A stretch of DNA of 64,000 nt from JADCGM01 sp943368345 (GTDB taxonomy: Bacteria; Pseudomonadota; Alphaproteobacteria; Sphingomonadales; Sphingomonadaceae). Positions 1 through 8,511 of the stretch are shown piece after piece. The notes beneath the pieces are model-generated. The model saw only the letters and a list, made by a program, of their open reading frames with translations, was not told the DNA's origin and did not search any database. Both the position numbers and the translations under genes were made by a program. How positions within the stretch are numbered: position 1 is the first letter of the stretch; each line of letters starts with the position of its first letter. The stretch lies in NCBI GenBank assembly GCA_943368345.1, contig CALRKY020000011.1:1-64000 (forward strand), written 5' to 3'.

Positions 1-641
1 CGGTTGCCGAAGGGGTCGCGGAGGCGGGCTTCGCGCCACCCCCAGCTCTCGTCGCGCGGCATTTGGTCGAACGTTAGCCCTTGAGACGTCAGCATCTTGC
101 ACCAGGCGTCGAGCTCGGGATGTTCGAAATAGATGACCATGGCCTCTGATGCCGGGCCGCCCCGGTGAAGAGACAAGGTCGTGCAGTCCGGCGCTTCGAA
201 GCGGGCATAGCCATTGGCTGGGCTGTCGACGATCTGCTTGAAGCCCAGCGTTCTGTAGAAGGCGGCTGACACTGCCGGGTCGTCACAGCCAATTGTCACC
301 TGATTAAAGGCAAAGCCGACGGGCCGTCTGGCCAACAGCAAGCGAGCGGCGGCCACATAACCCGCGCCGAGCGCCACCCCTGCCGCGGCAAACGCGAAAC
401 CATCGCCCGTCAGCGTGGACAGCAGGCCGAACAGGCCGCTGGTGATCCAGAGACAGGCCGGAAGCCTGAACAGCCCAATCCGCATCAGCAGGGCCGAAAG
501 CGCGGCCAGCGCGACGATGAACAGGCTCGCCCCGGCGAGATAAAAGTCAACGCCGAACATTGGCGCGTCCCCGCTCAAACGCGCCAGCCTTCGAAGACCA
601 GGCCCATCAAAATCGTCCCGAAGCATAACCGCCGATGCCAT
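1..641 (-). CDS. Membrane-anchored VOC (glyoxalase/bleomycin-resistance fold) protein, 3' end outside window
   Basis: The frame is open from an ATG at 641 to the left edge, so the C-terminus is missing (213 codons visible). A good ribosome site (GGGAGG) lies 6 bases before the ATG. Residues about 25-95 form two or three hydrophobic helices. From about residue 105 the protein reads as a vicinal-oxygen-chelate domain: an N-terminal strand with FNQVTIGCDDP, then an AAFYRTLGFK helix, then a YARFEAP strand and the CTTLSLHRG segment typical of such folds. VOC proteins are glyoxalases, dioxygenases or antibiotic-binding proteins; this one cannot be assigned a substrate. A hydrophobic N-terminal anchor is not usual for stand-alone VOC proteins. 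It is divergent from the tRNA gene. Fold call fairly sure, function unknown. Confidence 0.7.
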   Translation of the reverse strand, partial: MASAVMLRDDFDGPGLRRLARLSGDAPMFGVDFYLAGASLFIVALAALSALLMRIGLFRLPACLWITSGLFGLLSTLTGDGFAFAAAGVALGAGYVAAARLLLARRPVGFAFNQVTIGCDDPAVSAAFYRTLGFKQIVDSPANGYARFEAPDCTTLSLHRGGPASEAMVIYFEHPELDAWCKMLTSQGLTFDQMPRDESWGWREARLRDPFGN

Positions 642-775
642 CGCATACCTCCCACAGTATGCGATGTTGAATCAGATCATGGCCGCTTTGGGAATCCCAC
701 GCAGTGAGTCAGCTTCCGAGGGACTTGGTATAAGAATCGCGCCGTTCGCTGCCCACGGCGGACGGATCAGAGTTA
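642..775. promoter_or_regulatory. Divergent promoter region between the VOC gene and tRNA-Ala
   Basis: This non-coding stretch separates two outward-facing genes. A TATAAG hexamer at about 729-734 lies some 40 bases before the tRNA and could be its -10 box. I see no convincing -35 box and no strong palindrome. The assignment is inferred from position. Confidence 0.3.
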
Positions 776-851
776 GGGGCCGTAGCTCAGCTGGGAGAGC
801 GCTGCGATGGCATTGCAGAGGTCAGGGGTTCGATCCCCCTCGGCTCCACCA
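776..851 (+). tRNA. tRNA-Ala (anticodon GGC)
   Basis: A complete cloverleaf of 76 bases can be folded by eye. The acceptor stem GGGGCCG pairs with CGGCTCC, including the G3-U70 wobble pair that is the alanine identity element. The D arm is GCTC/GAGC, the anticodon stem CTGCG/TGCAG encloses the loop ATGGCAT with anticodon GGC, and the T arm carries GGTTCGATCC. The 3' CCA is encoded at 849-851. It reads GCC alanine codons, which are abundant in this window. Confidence 0.97.
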
Positions 852-905
852 GGTTGCTTGATTATTGCGATACAGCCCTAGCGGTCCCGGGTTGGGTCTG
901 TTCAG

Positions 906-2876
906 TCAGGCTGACCGGGCCACGGTCGCAGACTCTGTTAGGTAGAGATTGTCAACGATAGGCCCACGATCAGGGAAGCCATCAACCAGTTCTGCCAGCG
1001 CAACATAGACACCAGGGGTTTCGTTTGCATCGGCAAGTGCGATGAGGCTCGCCAGTCGCCGCGCAAGCTTATCCCATGGAATGAACGCTTCGTTCGCTTT
1101 CATGATCCTTGCGTGTGAAGTTGGCTGAGGCGAATCACCAATCAGCAACTCCTCATAGAGCTTCTCGCCCGGCCGGAGTCCAACGGTCCGAATCTCAATA
1201 TCACCACCCGGTTCGTCCGCTGAGATCAAGGTTAGTCCTGAGAGATCCACCATACGTTTGGCGAGGTCGATCACCTTGATGGGCGCCCCCATGTCGAGCA
1301 CGAAGACTTCACCGCCCTCAGCCATGGCGCCTGCCTGGATGACCAATTGGGCTGCCTCGGCGATCGTCATAAAATAGCGCGTGACCTCGGCATCGGTCAG
1401 CGTGATTGGCCCACCATCGCGGATCTGTTGGCGAAAACGGGGTACAACCGATCCCGACGATCCCAGTACATTTCCAAATCGAACCATTGAAAATCGGGTC
1501 CGATTAAAAATTCGCCCGCTGGGGATCCCACCAAATGCTGCGATTCTTGGGGCAGGTTCGGCTGCCAAAGCTTGCAGAATCAACTCTGCTAGACGTTTGC
1601 TGGCCCCCATCACGTTTGTCGGCCTGACAGCTTTATCCGTGCTTACAAGCACAAAATCTTCGACGTTTGACCTAGCTGCCGCCACTGCAGTTGCAAGCGA
1701 GCCGACGACATTATTGTGCAGACCCTCACTAACATTATGCTGAACCAAAGGGACATGCTTATAGGCCGCAGCATGATAGATGGTCTGAGGGTGCCATGCC
1801 CGTATTATTCTATCAATTCGTGCGTAGTCAGCGACATCCGCTAGCATCGGAACAATAGAAATCCCACTATTTTCACATCGTTCAGATAATTCATTGTTAA
1901 TCTCGTAGAGATTATATTCACTGTGATCGACTAGAATTAATGTATGTGGTTTGCGCGCAACAATTTGACGGCATAATTCACTTCCAATACTTCCGCCGGC
2001 CCCGGTTACCAGCACAATTCGGTCACTAATTTTCTTGCTCAGTAAATCTTCATCAGGCGGAACTGCATTGCGACCAAGCAAGTCAGCAACATCAAGCTCT
2101 CGGATCCCGGACAATTCGACGCGCCCTTGCGCCAGGTCGGTCAGGCCGGGGATGGAGCGAATCCGTATTTTATGCTGACGCAATGTTTCCAGAATTTCCA
2201 GACGTCGTATGGATTTAGCAGATGGGATGGCCAGAAGAATGTCCGTCACCCCATAATCTTCAATCAATCTGGCGATGTCCGTGGGCGCATACACATTCAC
2301 ACCGTTAATCGAGCTCTTATGCAGAGCAATATTATCGTCCAGAAAGCCAATCAGCTCGAAGTTGTGGCTTGTCATGATGGCCCGTGCCAACTGCATTCCG
2401 GCCCCGCCGGCACCATAGACAATTACGCGGCTGAGGTTTGCCCGGGTGCTACGTGTCCGGTCAATTCCAAACCAGGTGCGGGCCAATATTCTCGATCCGC
2501 CCAAAAGTACCAAGAATAGAACTGGCTGAAGCAAGGTGGCAGAATATGGCGCTGCCTGGGAAAAGGTCAGGGCGCCGAGTGCAAGAAACAGGGCTGCGTA
2601 AAGGCAAAGCGCCCCAAAAATGACTTGCAGCGAGCGGAGGCCGGTATGGCGATAAATGGCCCTGTAAAGTCCCAGATGTGTGAATATGGGAACACTGATA
2701 ATGACTGCAGCCAGGTAAAATGGCACATGCGCCAGTCTGGGGAATAGCAACTCATTGGTGGCCGCAGAGAGCGCCAGCCAGCTTGACGCCAGCGCCAAAA
2801 GGGCGTCGCAACTCATGGCAACGCCAATTTTCGCCCAGCGGGGCATTGTTAAAAATCGCGCGCTAATTTCGAACAC
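906..2876 (-). CDS. FlaA1/WbpM-type nucleotide-sugar 4,6-dehydratase, membrane-bound (CapD family)
   Basis: Long-form SDR enzymes of this family convert UDP-GlcNAc to the 4-keto-6-deoxy sugar at the cytoplasmic membrane, the first step to many 6-deoxy amino sugars. Four hydrophobic helices occupy roughly the first 130 residues. A CoA-binding-like Rossmann segment (VYGAGGAGM) follows, and then the catalytic SDR domain with GAGGSIGSE and STDKAV. The usual YxxxK active site reads NVMGASK, so Met stands in place of Tyr, as known for WbpM-type long homologues. I chose a GTG start at 2876 because AGGA lies 8 bases before it. A TTG at 2927 would add 17 residues, and an ATG at 2846 is also possible. 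It opens the polysaccharide locus and diverges from the Wzz-like gene. Family call very sure; exact sugar not known. Confidence 0.9.
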   Translation of the reverse strand: MFEISARFLTMPRWAKIGVAMSCDALLALASSWLALSAATNELLFPRLAHVPFYLAAVIISVPIFTHLGLYRAIYRHTGLRSLQVIFGALCLYAALFLALGALTFSQAAPYSATLLQPVLFLVLLGGSRILARTWFGIDRTRSTRANLSRVIVYGAGGAGMQLARAIMTSHNFELIGFLDDNIALHKSSINGVNVYAPTDIARLIEDYGVTDILLAIPSAKSIRRLEILETLRQHKIRIRSIPGLTDLAQGRVELSGIRELDVADLLGRNAVPPDEDLLSKKISDRIVLVTGAGGSIGSELCRQIVARKPHTLILVDHSEYNLYEINNELSERCENSGISIVPMLADVADYARIDRIIRAWHPQTIYHAAAYKHVPLVQHNVSEGLHNNVVGSLATAVAAARSNVEDFVLVSTDKAVRPTNVMGASKRLAELILQALAAEPAPRIAAFGGIPSGRIFNRTRFSMVRFGNVLGSSGSVVPRFRQQIRDGGPITLTDAEVTRYFMTIAEAAQLVIQAGAMAEGGEVFVLDMGAPIKVIDLAKRMVDLSGLTLISADEPGGDIEIRTVGLRPGEKLYEELLIGDSPQPTSHARIMKANEAFIPWDKLARRLASLIALADANETPGVYVALAELVDGFPDRGPIVDNLYLTESATVARSA

Positions 2877-3202
2877 GGCACCATTCCTGCCACCAAATCC
2901 GCGATCTATCTGCCTAGCTCGACCCAAAAGACTGGCAGAAAACGCTTTTATTTAATGGGTTGTGCCTATCCCAGGTCGGGGTCAGGCGCAACCCATCACC
3001 ACGATAAAGCAGTCGACGAGCACGAATCCCTGACATCGCCATGCTTGCCTTCCACTGCTACGATTGACCCCCTCCGGCCCCCTAAGCCTAGATTACATAG
3101 GCACTTGCCGCAGCAATCCTCATGGACATATACGATCATGTGTGAGGTCTGGATGGCAACCGATTCAACCGGGAAGCAAGAGCGACATCAAGTGGAGATA
3201 TT
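2877..3202. promoter_or_regulatory. Divergent intergenic region between the dehydratase and Wzz-like genes
   Basis: This stretch of about 325 bases carries no gene I can support. It must hold promoters for both outward-facing genes. A TTGACC at about 3064 followed 19 bases later by TAGATT is a weak sigma70-like candidate for the plus strand. The ribosome site GTGGAG at 3192-3197 serves the GTG start at 3203. No clear operator palindrome is visible. Confidence 0.3.
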
Positions 3203-4159
3203 GTGGTAACAGATTCACTTGGCGTGCAACCCTCCATCGGGATTGACGTGTTCGCGCTATTCCGGCTGCTGTGGCGACGCAAGCTCCTGATCGCCGGGGT
3301 GGTTGCGATGTGTATCGTGGGCACGATTGTCCGGCTGCAACTATCGGTTTTCCAATATTCGGCTGAACTGCGCGTGACACCAGTGCAGGCCGACAGCAGC
3401 TCGATGATGAGCAACCTCAGCGGTCTTGCTTCGCTTGCTGGGGTCAGCTTGCCGAAGAACCAAACTGTCAGCCCATTCGGCCTGTATGTGGAATCTCTAA
3501 AAGGCCGCGAAATCGCCAACCGCATGAGCCGTGATCCGGAGATCATGAAAGTCGTGTTCGAGGACCAGTGGGATTCCGCAAATCGGACATGGAAGCAGCC
3601 CGCAGTGTCGCTTAATGTCACAGCGCGGCGTTTTGTGAAGGGTGTGCTCGGGCTGCCAGTGGCAGTATGGGGGCCGCCAGCTGGTGAAGATCTTTATCTC
3701 TTCATGCTCGACTCCGTTGAAGTGACGGAAGATCAAAAACGAAACATCGTCACCATGAAATTTTACCACAAGAACAAGCAGTTCGCAGGCAGATTTTTGG
3801 AGCGTTTGCACCAAATATCCGATCAGGCCCTTAGAGAGCGGACACTGGCACGCGCCTCAACTTATGTGACATATTTGGAACGCCGTATCGCACTGACTAC
3901 GGTTGGCGAACACCGGGTCGCCCTGGCTGATGCGCTGGGGACGCAGGAACGTCTGCTGATGATGGCCAGTTCGAATGCACCCTTTGCAGCAGAGCCATTC
4001 GGTTCGATCCTGTTATCGGCCGCACCGGAGAAGCCACGGCCCGCTAAGATGCTTATTTACGGTGCACTGCTCGGAATCGCTTTTGGAATACTGGCTGCGT
4101 TGTTCGCAGAAAACCGCCTTATATGGATCCGCAAGTTTCGGGGTGACTCAGATCACTGA
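3203..4159 (+). CDS. Wzz-like polysaccharide chain-length determinant
   Basis: These inner-membrane proteins form periplasmic oligomers that set polysaccharide chain length together with a Wzy polymerase. The 318-residue protein has the family layout: a cytoplasmic N-terminus, a membrane helix at about 25-45 (LLIAGVVAMCIVGTIV), a long periplasmic region with helical stretches, and a second helix near 283-303 just before a short basic tail. No Walker motifs or tyrosine-rich tail are present, so this is not a fused Wzc-type kinase. The start is GTG with GTGGAG upstream. The next gene follows after 41 bases. The membrane layout is clear, and the family call rests on the N-terminal region and locus. 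Confidence 0.8.
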   Translation: MVTDSLGVQPSIGIDVFALFRLLWRRKLLIAGVVAMCIVGTIVRLQLSVFQYSAELRVTPVQADSSSMMSNLSGLASLAGVSLPKNQTVSPFGLYVESLKGREIANRMSRDPEIMKVVFEDQWDSANRTWKQPAVSLNVTARRFVKGVLGLPVAVWGPPAGEDLYLFMLDSVEVTEDQKRNIVTMKFYHKNKQFAGRFLERLHQISDQALRERTLARASTYVTYLERRIALTTVGEHRVALADALGTQERLLMMASSNAPFAAEPFGSILLSAAPEKPRPAKMLIYGALLGIAFGILAALFAENRLIWIRKFRGDSDH

Positions 4160-4200
4160 CTCGTAAGCGCCTCTGAGCCCCCTAAGTCGGAAGAAACAAT

Positions 4201-5454
4201 ATGGCCTGTAGCAGACCGATTGTGACACGATGGGCGCTGCTGCTGGTGATTGCGGCGGCTTTGGCTGGCCTTGCCATAACAGTTAGAGGCAAGCCAGCGA
4301 GCTATTCAGGTGCATTTACCGACTGGGATGGCTACGTTCTCGCGATAGGCGCTGACGTTCGGACCTACCGGCGGATAACTGGAATACCGGATCTGCCAGT
4401 GCTGGGCGTCATGTCGGAGGCGGCATTTCGCCTGCACCGAAAGGCTGTGGTGCCAAGCGGAGATGGATGGGTTTTCGAGCCGGGTGCCTATTCCGACCAT
4501 CGGGATTTTGCTTTTGCAGGCCGAAGTACAATGGAAGGTACGGTCTCTGAATCCCGGATCCCCGGAATTTCGTGGGATTCGTCACATTTCTCTCGATGGC
4601 CGTTGTGGCTGAACAGTTTCGAGTTGGCAGACAGGCCCGCTTATTATCGCTCGCTGCGTACCGGATTGGCCCGACAGTTTGAACGTCAAGTGCTGGTCCC
4701 GCCGGACAGGCATTTTCGTACGTACCGGCTTAACAATTATATGGATGGGCGGAACGGACTTTTCCGCTGGAATGGCGTCGCCAACGAAAGCTACGGACCA
4801 TTCCAGCTTTCAGGGACGTTCGTCTACGGTTGGTGGTCAGAGCTTAAGTCGCCTGCAATCCGCGAAGCATATCGGCATATCTCACTTGCCCTTCCCTTTA
4901 GTCCAACTGAGTATGCAGCGTTCTTTGGGCCGTTTAACTGGATGAGCAATGAGCAGGTCGCGCATCTTACCCGTCTGGCAGCCCTATCCGAAACCGAAAG
5001 ACCAGATTCGCGCGATATTGCTTACTGGAAATCCTATGAGTCAGAAATTCTAGCGCAATCGATTTGTGATGGATCCGGTTCTCGTCGAGGTCGTACAGCC
5101 CAGGATGCCCAGTATGAATTAATGATCCCCATGCATATTGCATTTCGATATAATATCCCTGGTTGGAAGGCAGATCTTGCGGCCCATTTCGCGCGCTTTC
5201 CCGACTGTGATACCGCGCAGCTACCCCGATTGGATGAATTGCATTACCTCTATTTCGTAAGCCGGTTCATGGTCCTTTCTGCGCAATCCGGACAGTCGGC
5301 ATTGGTGCCGGATGCGGTTCGCACGGCTGTTGAACGTCGGCTATTCCGGCTTTGGGTTGGTGAGGGCGAAGCTATTTCAAATCAGGGCTGGGGTGAGCCT
5401 AGGTTCACAGCATTCAGTGAGTATCTGGAATGGAAAATTGGGCTCAAACAATAA
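4201..5454 (+). CDS. Unrecognised secreted or membrane-anchored protein of the polysaccharide locus
   Basis: I do not recognise this 417-residue protein. It begins with a basic stretch and one hydrophobic segment (residues about 10-27, ALLLVIAAALAGLAI), so it is probably exported or anchored with its body in the periplasm. The body is rich in Trp, Tyr, Phe and Arg, with motifs such as WPLWLNSF, YGPFQLSG and GWWSELKSP. This composition is common in carbohydrate-active or carbohydrate-binding proteins, but I see no catalytic signature. It sits between Wzz and an acyltransferase, preceded by GGAAG, so a role in polymer handling or modification is only an inference from position. Confidence 0.6.
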   Translation: MACSRPIVTRWALLLVIAAALAGLAITVRGKPASYSGAFTDWDGYVLAIGADVRTYRRITGIPDLPVLGVMSEAAFRLHRKAVVPSGDGWVFEPGAYSDHRDFAFAGRSTMEGTVSESRIPGISWDSSHFSRWPLWLNSFELADRPAYYRSLRTGLARQFERQVLVPPDRHFRTYRLNNYMDGRNGLFRWNGVANESYGPFQLSGTFVYGWWSELKSPAIREAYRHISLALPFSPTEYAAFFGPFNWMSNEQVAHLTRLAALSETERPDSRDIAYWKSYESEILAQSICDGSGSRRGRTAQDAQYELMIPMHIAFRYNIPGWKADLAAHFARFPDCDTAQLPRLDELHYLYFVSRFMVLSAQSGQSALVPDAVRTAVERRLFRLWVGEGEAISNQGWGEPRFTAFSEYLEWKIGLKQ

Positions 5455-5473
5455 TTTTTAAAGTGATCTAAAT

Positions 5474-7519
5474 TTGGAAAAAACTGACATATATCGCCCA
5501 GACATAGATGGCATTCGTGCAATTGCTGTTATATTTGTTGTTATTTTCCACAGTAACATCGGAATATTGCCAGGAGGATATATCGGTGTAGATATATTCT
5601 TTGTCATATCTGGATTTCTAATTTGCAGCAAAATACTTAGAGAAAACGCTGATAACAATTTTAGCCTAATGAATTTTTATCTGCGTAGATTCTTAAGAAT
5701 TTATCCAGCTCTTATATTTGTTATATTATGCTCTTTCCCATTGGCAATTATGTGGATGAACTATGTACAAATAAAGCAATATGCTGGAAGCATTGTAACT
5801 ACAATGTTGGCAGTATCAAATATTTATTTTTGGAATATTAGCGGATACTTTGATGAATCAAGCGGTCAAAAAGTTTTAATACACACATGGAGTTTGGGAT
5901 TAGAAGAGCAATTCTACATATTATTTCCAATAACGCTAATGGTTTTTTATTCAAAATACAAACATAGATCACTATATCTGTGGTTTTCAATAATATTTTT
6001 AAGCATTGTGGCTAGTGAGTATTTTTCATCTCGTTCACCAAGCGGAAATTTTTACTTATTGCCAACTCGCTTGTGGGAGTTTCTTGTTGGCGCAGCCTGC
6101 GCATACAGCCACTGGCGACCACAACCAGTTACCGCAACTCTCATGTCTATAGGGTCCATAATCGTTTTTTTGGCCTACGGAGTATTCCTGCCACCTAGCG
6201 CGTCATTTCCCTCGCTGGCTTTGGTCCCGCTGGTACTAGCGACAGTTATGCTCATATTAGCGGGGACGGCTGCGAATGCTGGTGCCCGGTTCTTATCTTT
6301 TCGGCCGCTGGTGGCCATAGGACTGAGCAGTTACAGCATCTATCTTTGGCACCAGCCATTGTTCGCACTGGCACGCATTCGAACAGTCGAACCGCTCGAT
6401 ACTATTCCTATAGTCGGATTGTGTTTTGTTGCCGTGGTCCTCGGGATGTTAACATGGTGGTTTATCGAGCGACCGTTGCGGGCTTCACCGCGCGGTTATT
6501 TGCAGGCAAATCGCACGCGCGCTCTGGGCGTTGGCTTGGTCGGCCTTGTACTCACCATCGTTGGACTCGCAGCCTATGTCACAAACGGGTTTGCTGCCCA
6601 GTCCCGAATTCCACCACTCGCTATGGCTGATCTACAGGTCAGGGCATTGCAGGATAGGTGCTATGATTTCCGACGCCGTGATATCGACGTCCCGGAAGAC
6701 TGGTACTGCACACTGAATGCTCAGGTGAGCGGTCGAAATGTTGCGATCATTGGGGACAGCCACGTCCTGTCGTATTTGTCACCTTTGACAGACGCACTGA
6801 ATGATCAGGACATTGGCGTTACCGCCTCGTCTATCAGTGGCTGTCCTCCACTTCGAAATACGAATGTAATCCGCCACGATGATATAATGCTGGATTGCAA
6901 TGCCAGAAACAGTATGGCCTTCAGTCCAGCTGCCCTGAAGGGTGCGTCGTTGGCTATTCTGATCGCGCGGTGGAGTTATTATGGCACGGGAGACATAACC
7001 GGCCAAATCCAGCCAATAAAAGCTGTAGGGCATGACGATAAATCCAATGGCCGTGATGGCAAGGCGCTCTTTGGCGATCAGCTTCAGAATACCGTGGATT
7101 ACCTACATCGCTCCGGACTTCCCACCATAATACTCCTACAGCCCCCCGTTCAGAAAATCGAGCCAACAAAGGCTTACGCGGCGGCATTTTTGTTCGGGTC
7201 GAGCCCAGTGAGAACGATAGAGAAACTAAGCTTGCTGGAAAGAGAGCATGTCTCGAACACCGCATTGCTTGATAAGCTGATAAGGTCATCATCGAAAGGC
7301 GGCGTTGTCATCGATGTCACTCCGGAGCTTTGTGCTGGAATCTGCCGGATAGGCACCCTGCAGCGATCCTATTTCTACGATCGGAATCACCTTTCAAATT
7401 TTGGCGCGACACTGGTCGTGCCCAAGATCGTGCAGGAGGTAAATCGAATGTTATGTGCCAACCAAACCGGCGTCACGCCGTCGGCACCGCCAGCAGGAAG
7501 ATGCCCTTCGTTGCGGTGA
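5474..7519 (+). CDS. Acyltransferase-3 membrane protein with C-terminal SGNH domain (OafA-like)
   Basis: This family O-acylates surface polysaccharides: a multi-helix membrane domain moves the acyl group across the membrane and an SGNH domain places it on the sugar. The first 340 residues carry the acyltransferase-3 landmarks RPDIDGIRAIAV, FFVISGF and HTWSLGLEEQFY. The SGNH part has block I GDSH at about 427-430 (Ser 429 nucleophile) and block V DRNH at about 636-639. The start is TTG at 5474, directly before the family's usual N-terminal motif. The first 600 bases are strikingly AT-rich compared with the rest of the same gene. The 3' end overlaps the convergent methyltransferase gene by 47 bases. 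Confidence 0.9.
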   Translation: MEKTDIYRPDIDGIRAIAVIFVVIFHSNIGILPGGYIGVDIFFVISGFLICSKILRENADNNFSLMNFYLRRFLRIYPALIFVILCSFPLAIMWMNYVQIKQYAGSIVTTMLAVSNIYFWNISGYFDESSGQKVLIHTWSLGLEEQFYILFPITLMVFYSKYKHRSLYLWFSIIFLSIVASEYFSSRSPSGNFYLLPTRLWEFLVGAACAYSHWRPQPVTATLMSIGSIIVFLAYGVFLPPSASFPSLALVPLVLATVMLILAGTAANAGARFLSFRPLVAIGLSSYSIYLWHQPLFALARIRTVEPLDTIPIVGLCFVAVVLGMLTWWFIERPLRASPRGYLQANRTRALGVGLVGLVLTIVGLAAYVTNGFAAQSRIPPLAMADLQVRALQDRCYDFRRRDIDVPEDWYCTLNAQVSGRNVAIIGDSHVLSYLSPLTDALNDQDIGVTASSISGCPPLRNTNVIRHDDIMLDCNARNSMAFSPAALKGASLAILIARWSYYGTGDITGQIQPIKAVGHDDKSNGRDGKALFGDQLQNTVDYLHRSGLPTIILLQPPVQKIEPTKAYAAAFLFGSSPVRTIEKLSLLEREHVSNTALLDKLIRSSSKGGVVIDVTPELCAGICRIGTLQRSYFYDRNHLSNFGATLVVPKIVQEVNRMLCANQTGVTPSAPPAGRCPSLR

Positions 7520-8309
7520 TTGTCGGATTTTTTGTATCGAACTCGCTTGACACATGTTCAGGCAACTCGACCGGGTTGAGCGTCTCATTCCTCAGAACCT
7601 CGAAACCGAGATTGGTGAAAATCCGCTCATAGTCGGAATGACGCAACCGGTTCTGATAATGAACAGAGTGATTGTGTCGGGCAAACTCGGCTGCCGAGAA
7701 TGTCAGAAAATTAAGGTAGGAAATGTTGCGGTCCGTATGGGCATAATGGTCTGAATAATCGATGACCGCAGATATGAGCCCCCCGGGGCGGATGATGCGT
7801 TTCAGTTCCCGGAAGATGCTGACAATCGACTCCTCGGGAATGTGCTCCAGCGTATTTGTCGATATGCAGGCATCGAATGTCCCGTCGCTGTAATCTGTTT
7901 GGGTGACATCAAAGGGCGCGATGTAGCGGATCGCATATTTGGCCTCGATATCGGACAGGGTGTTCACGCGATGATATGGGACATCTGAAAAAGTTGATAT
8001 CTGGCGAGCGGCATCGTCGAACTGCGAGATATCGATCATGTCAAACAGGTCAACCACAGTCTGAGTTGAGGCGACGCTTGAAAGATAGATATTCTGGGCA
8101 AGGCTCTTGCCAGCCCCGAATTCGAGAACCGCAGGTCGGCTGATCGTTTCCAGATTTGCTACGTGCGTTACCCAGTTCGGGTTCACCGCAGTTATGGATA
8201 CGGTGGAGCGCCCAGTCACATATTTCTGAAGCAGATACAGGATTTTGTAGAGCGAAAAGCTATCAATGACCCTGAAGATCGACGATTTCAGCCGCCAGTT
8301 GATATTCAT
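7473..8309 (-). CDS. Class I SAM-dependent methyltransferase
   Basis: A 278-residue protein with a Rossmann-type SAM-binding core: VLEFGAGK at about 61-68 is motif I, and FDACISTNTLEHIPEES followed by RIIRPGG are typical of the methyltransferase-11 group. Such enzymes in polysaccharide loci O- or N-methylate sugars, or cap the growing chain. I chose the ATG at 8309 because TTGAGGGG lies just upstream; a longer reading to 8420 has no ribosome site and no conserved sequence. It is the only minus-strand gene among plus-strand ones here and overlaps the acyltransferase gene tail to tail. Substrate unknown. Confidence 0.85.
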   Translation of the reverse strand: MNINWRLKSSIFRVIDSFSLYKILYLLQKYVTGRSTVSITAVNPNWVTHVANLETISRPAVLEFGAGKSLAQNIYLSSVASTQTVVDLFDMIDISQFDDAARQISTFSDVPYHRVNTLSDIEAKYAIRYIAPFDVTQTDYSDGTFDACISTNTLEHIPEESIVSIFRELKRIIRPGGLISAVIDYSDHYAHTDRNISYLNFLTFSAAEFARHNHSVHYQNRLRHSDYERIFTNLGFEVLRNETLNPVELPEHVSSEFDTKNPTITATKGIFLLAVPTA

Positions 8310-8511
8310 ATCGCCCCTCAAGAGTTTTACCGTGGCCACAATGCCCTCGAAAGCGGGCAAGCAGTCCGATAGCAGCGAGTGCTGGGGTCTGTCTGCCCCT
8401 ATTGCAGAACCATGGTCCATCCGAACCTCTTCCGGGTTTCACAGATCGGGGCTATGACTTCACCTACAGGGCTGTGTGGACTGGTCCGCTGGCAATGAGC
8501 AGGGCAGCGCC

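Noticed and set aside
776..851. The tRNA-Ala gene as an integration site for the polysaccharide locus
   Set aside because: No integrase gene and no second copy of the tRNA 3' end were seen.
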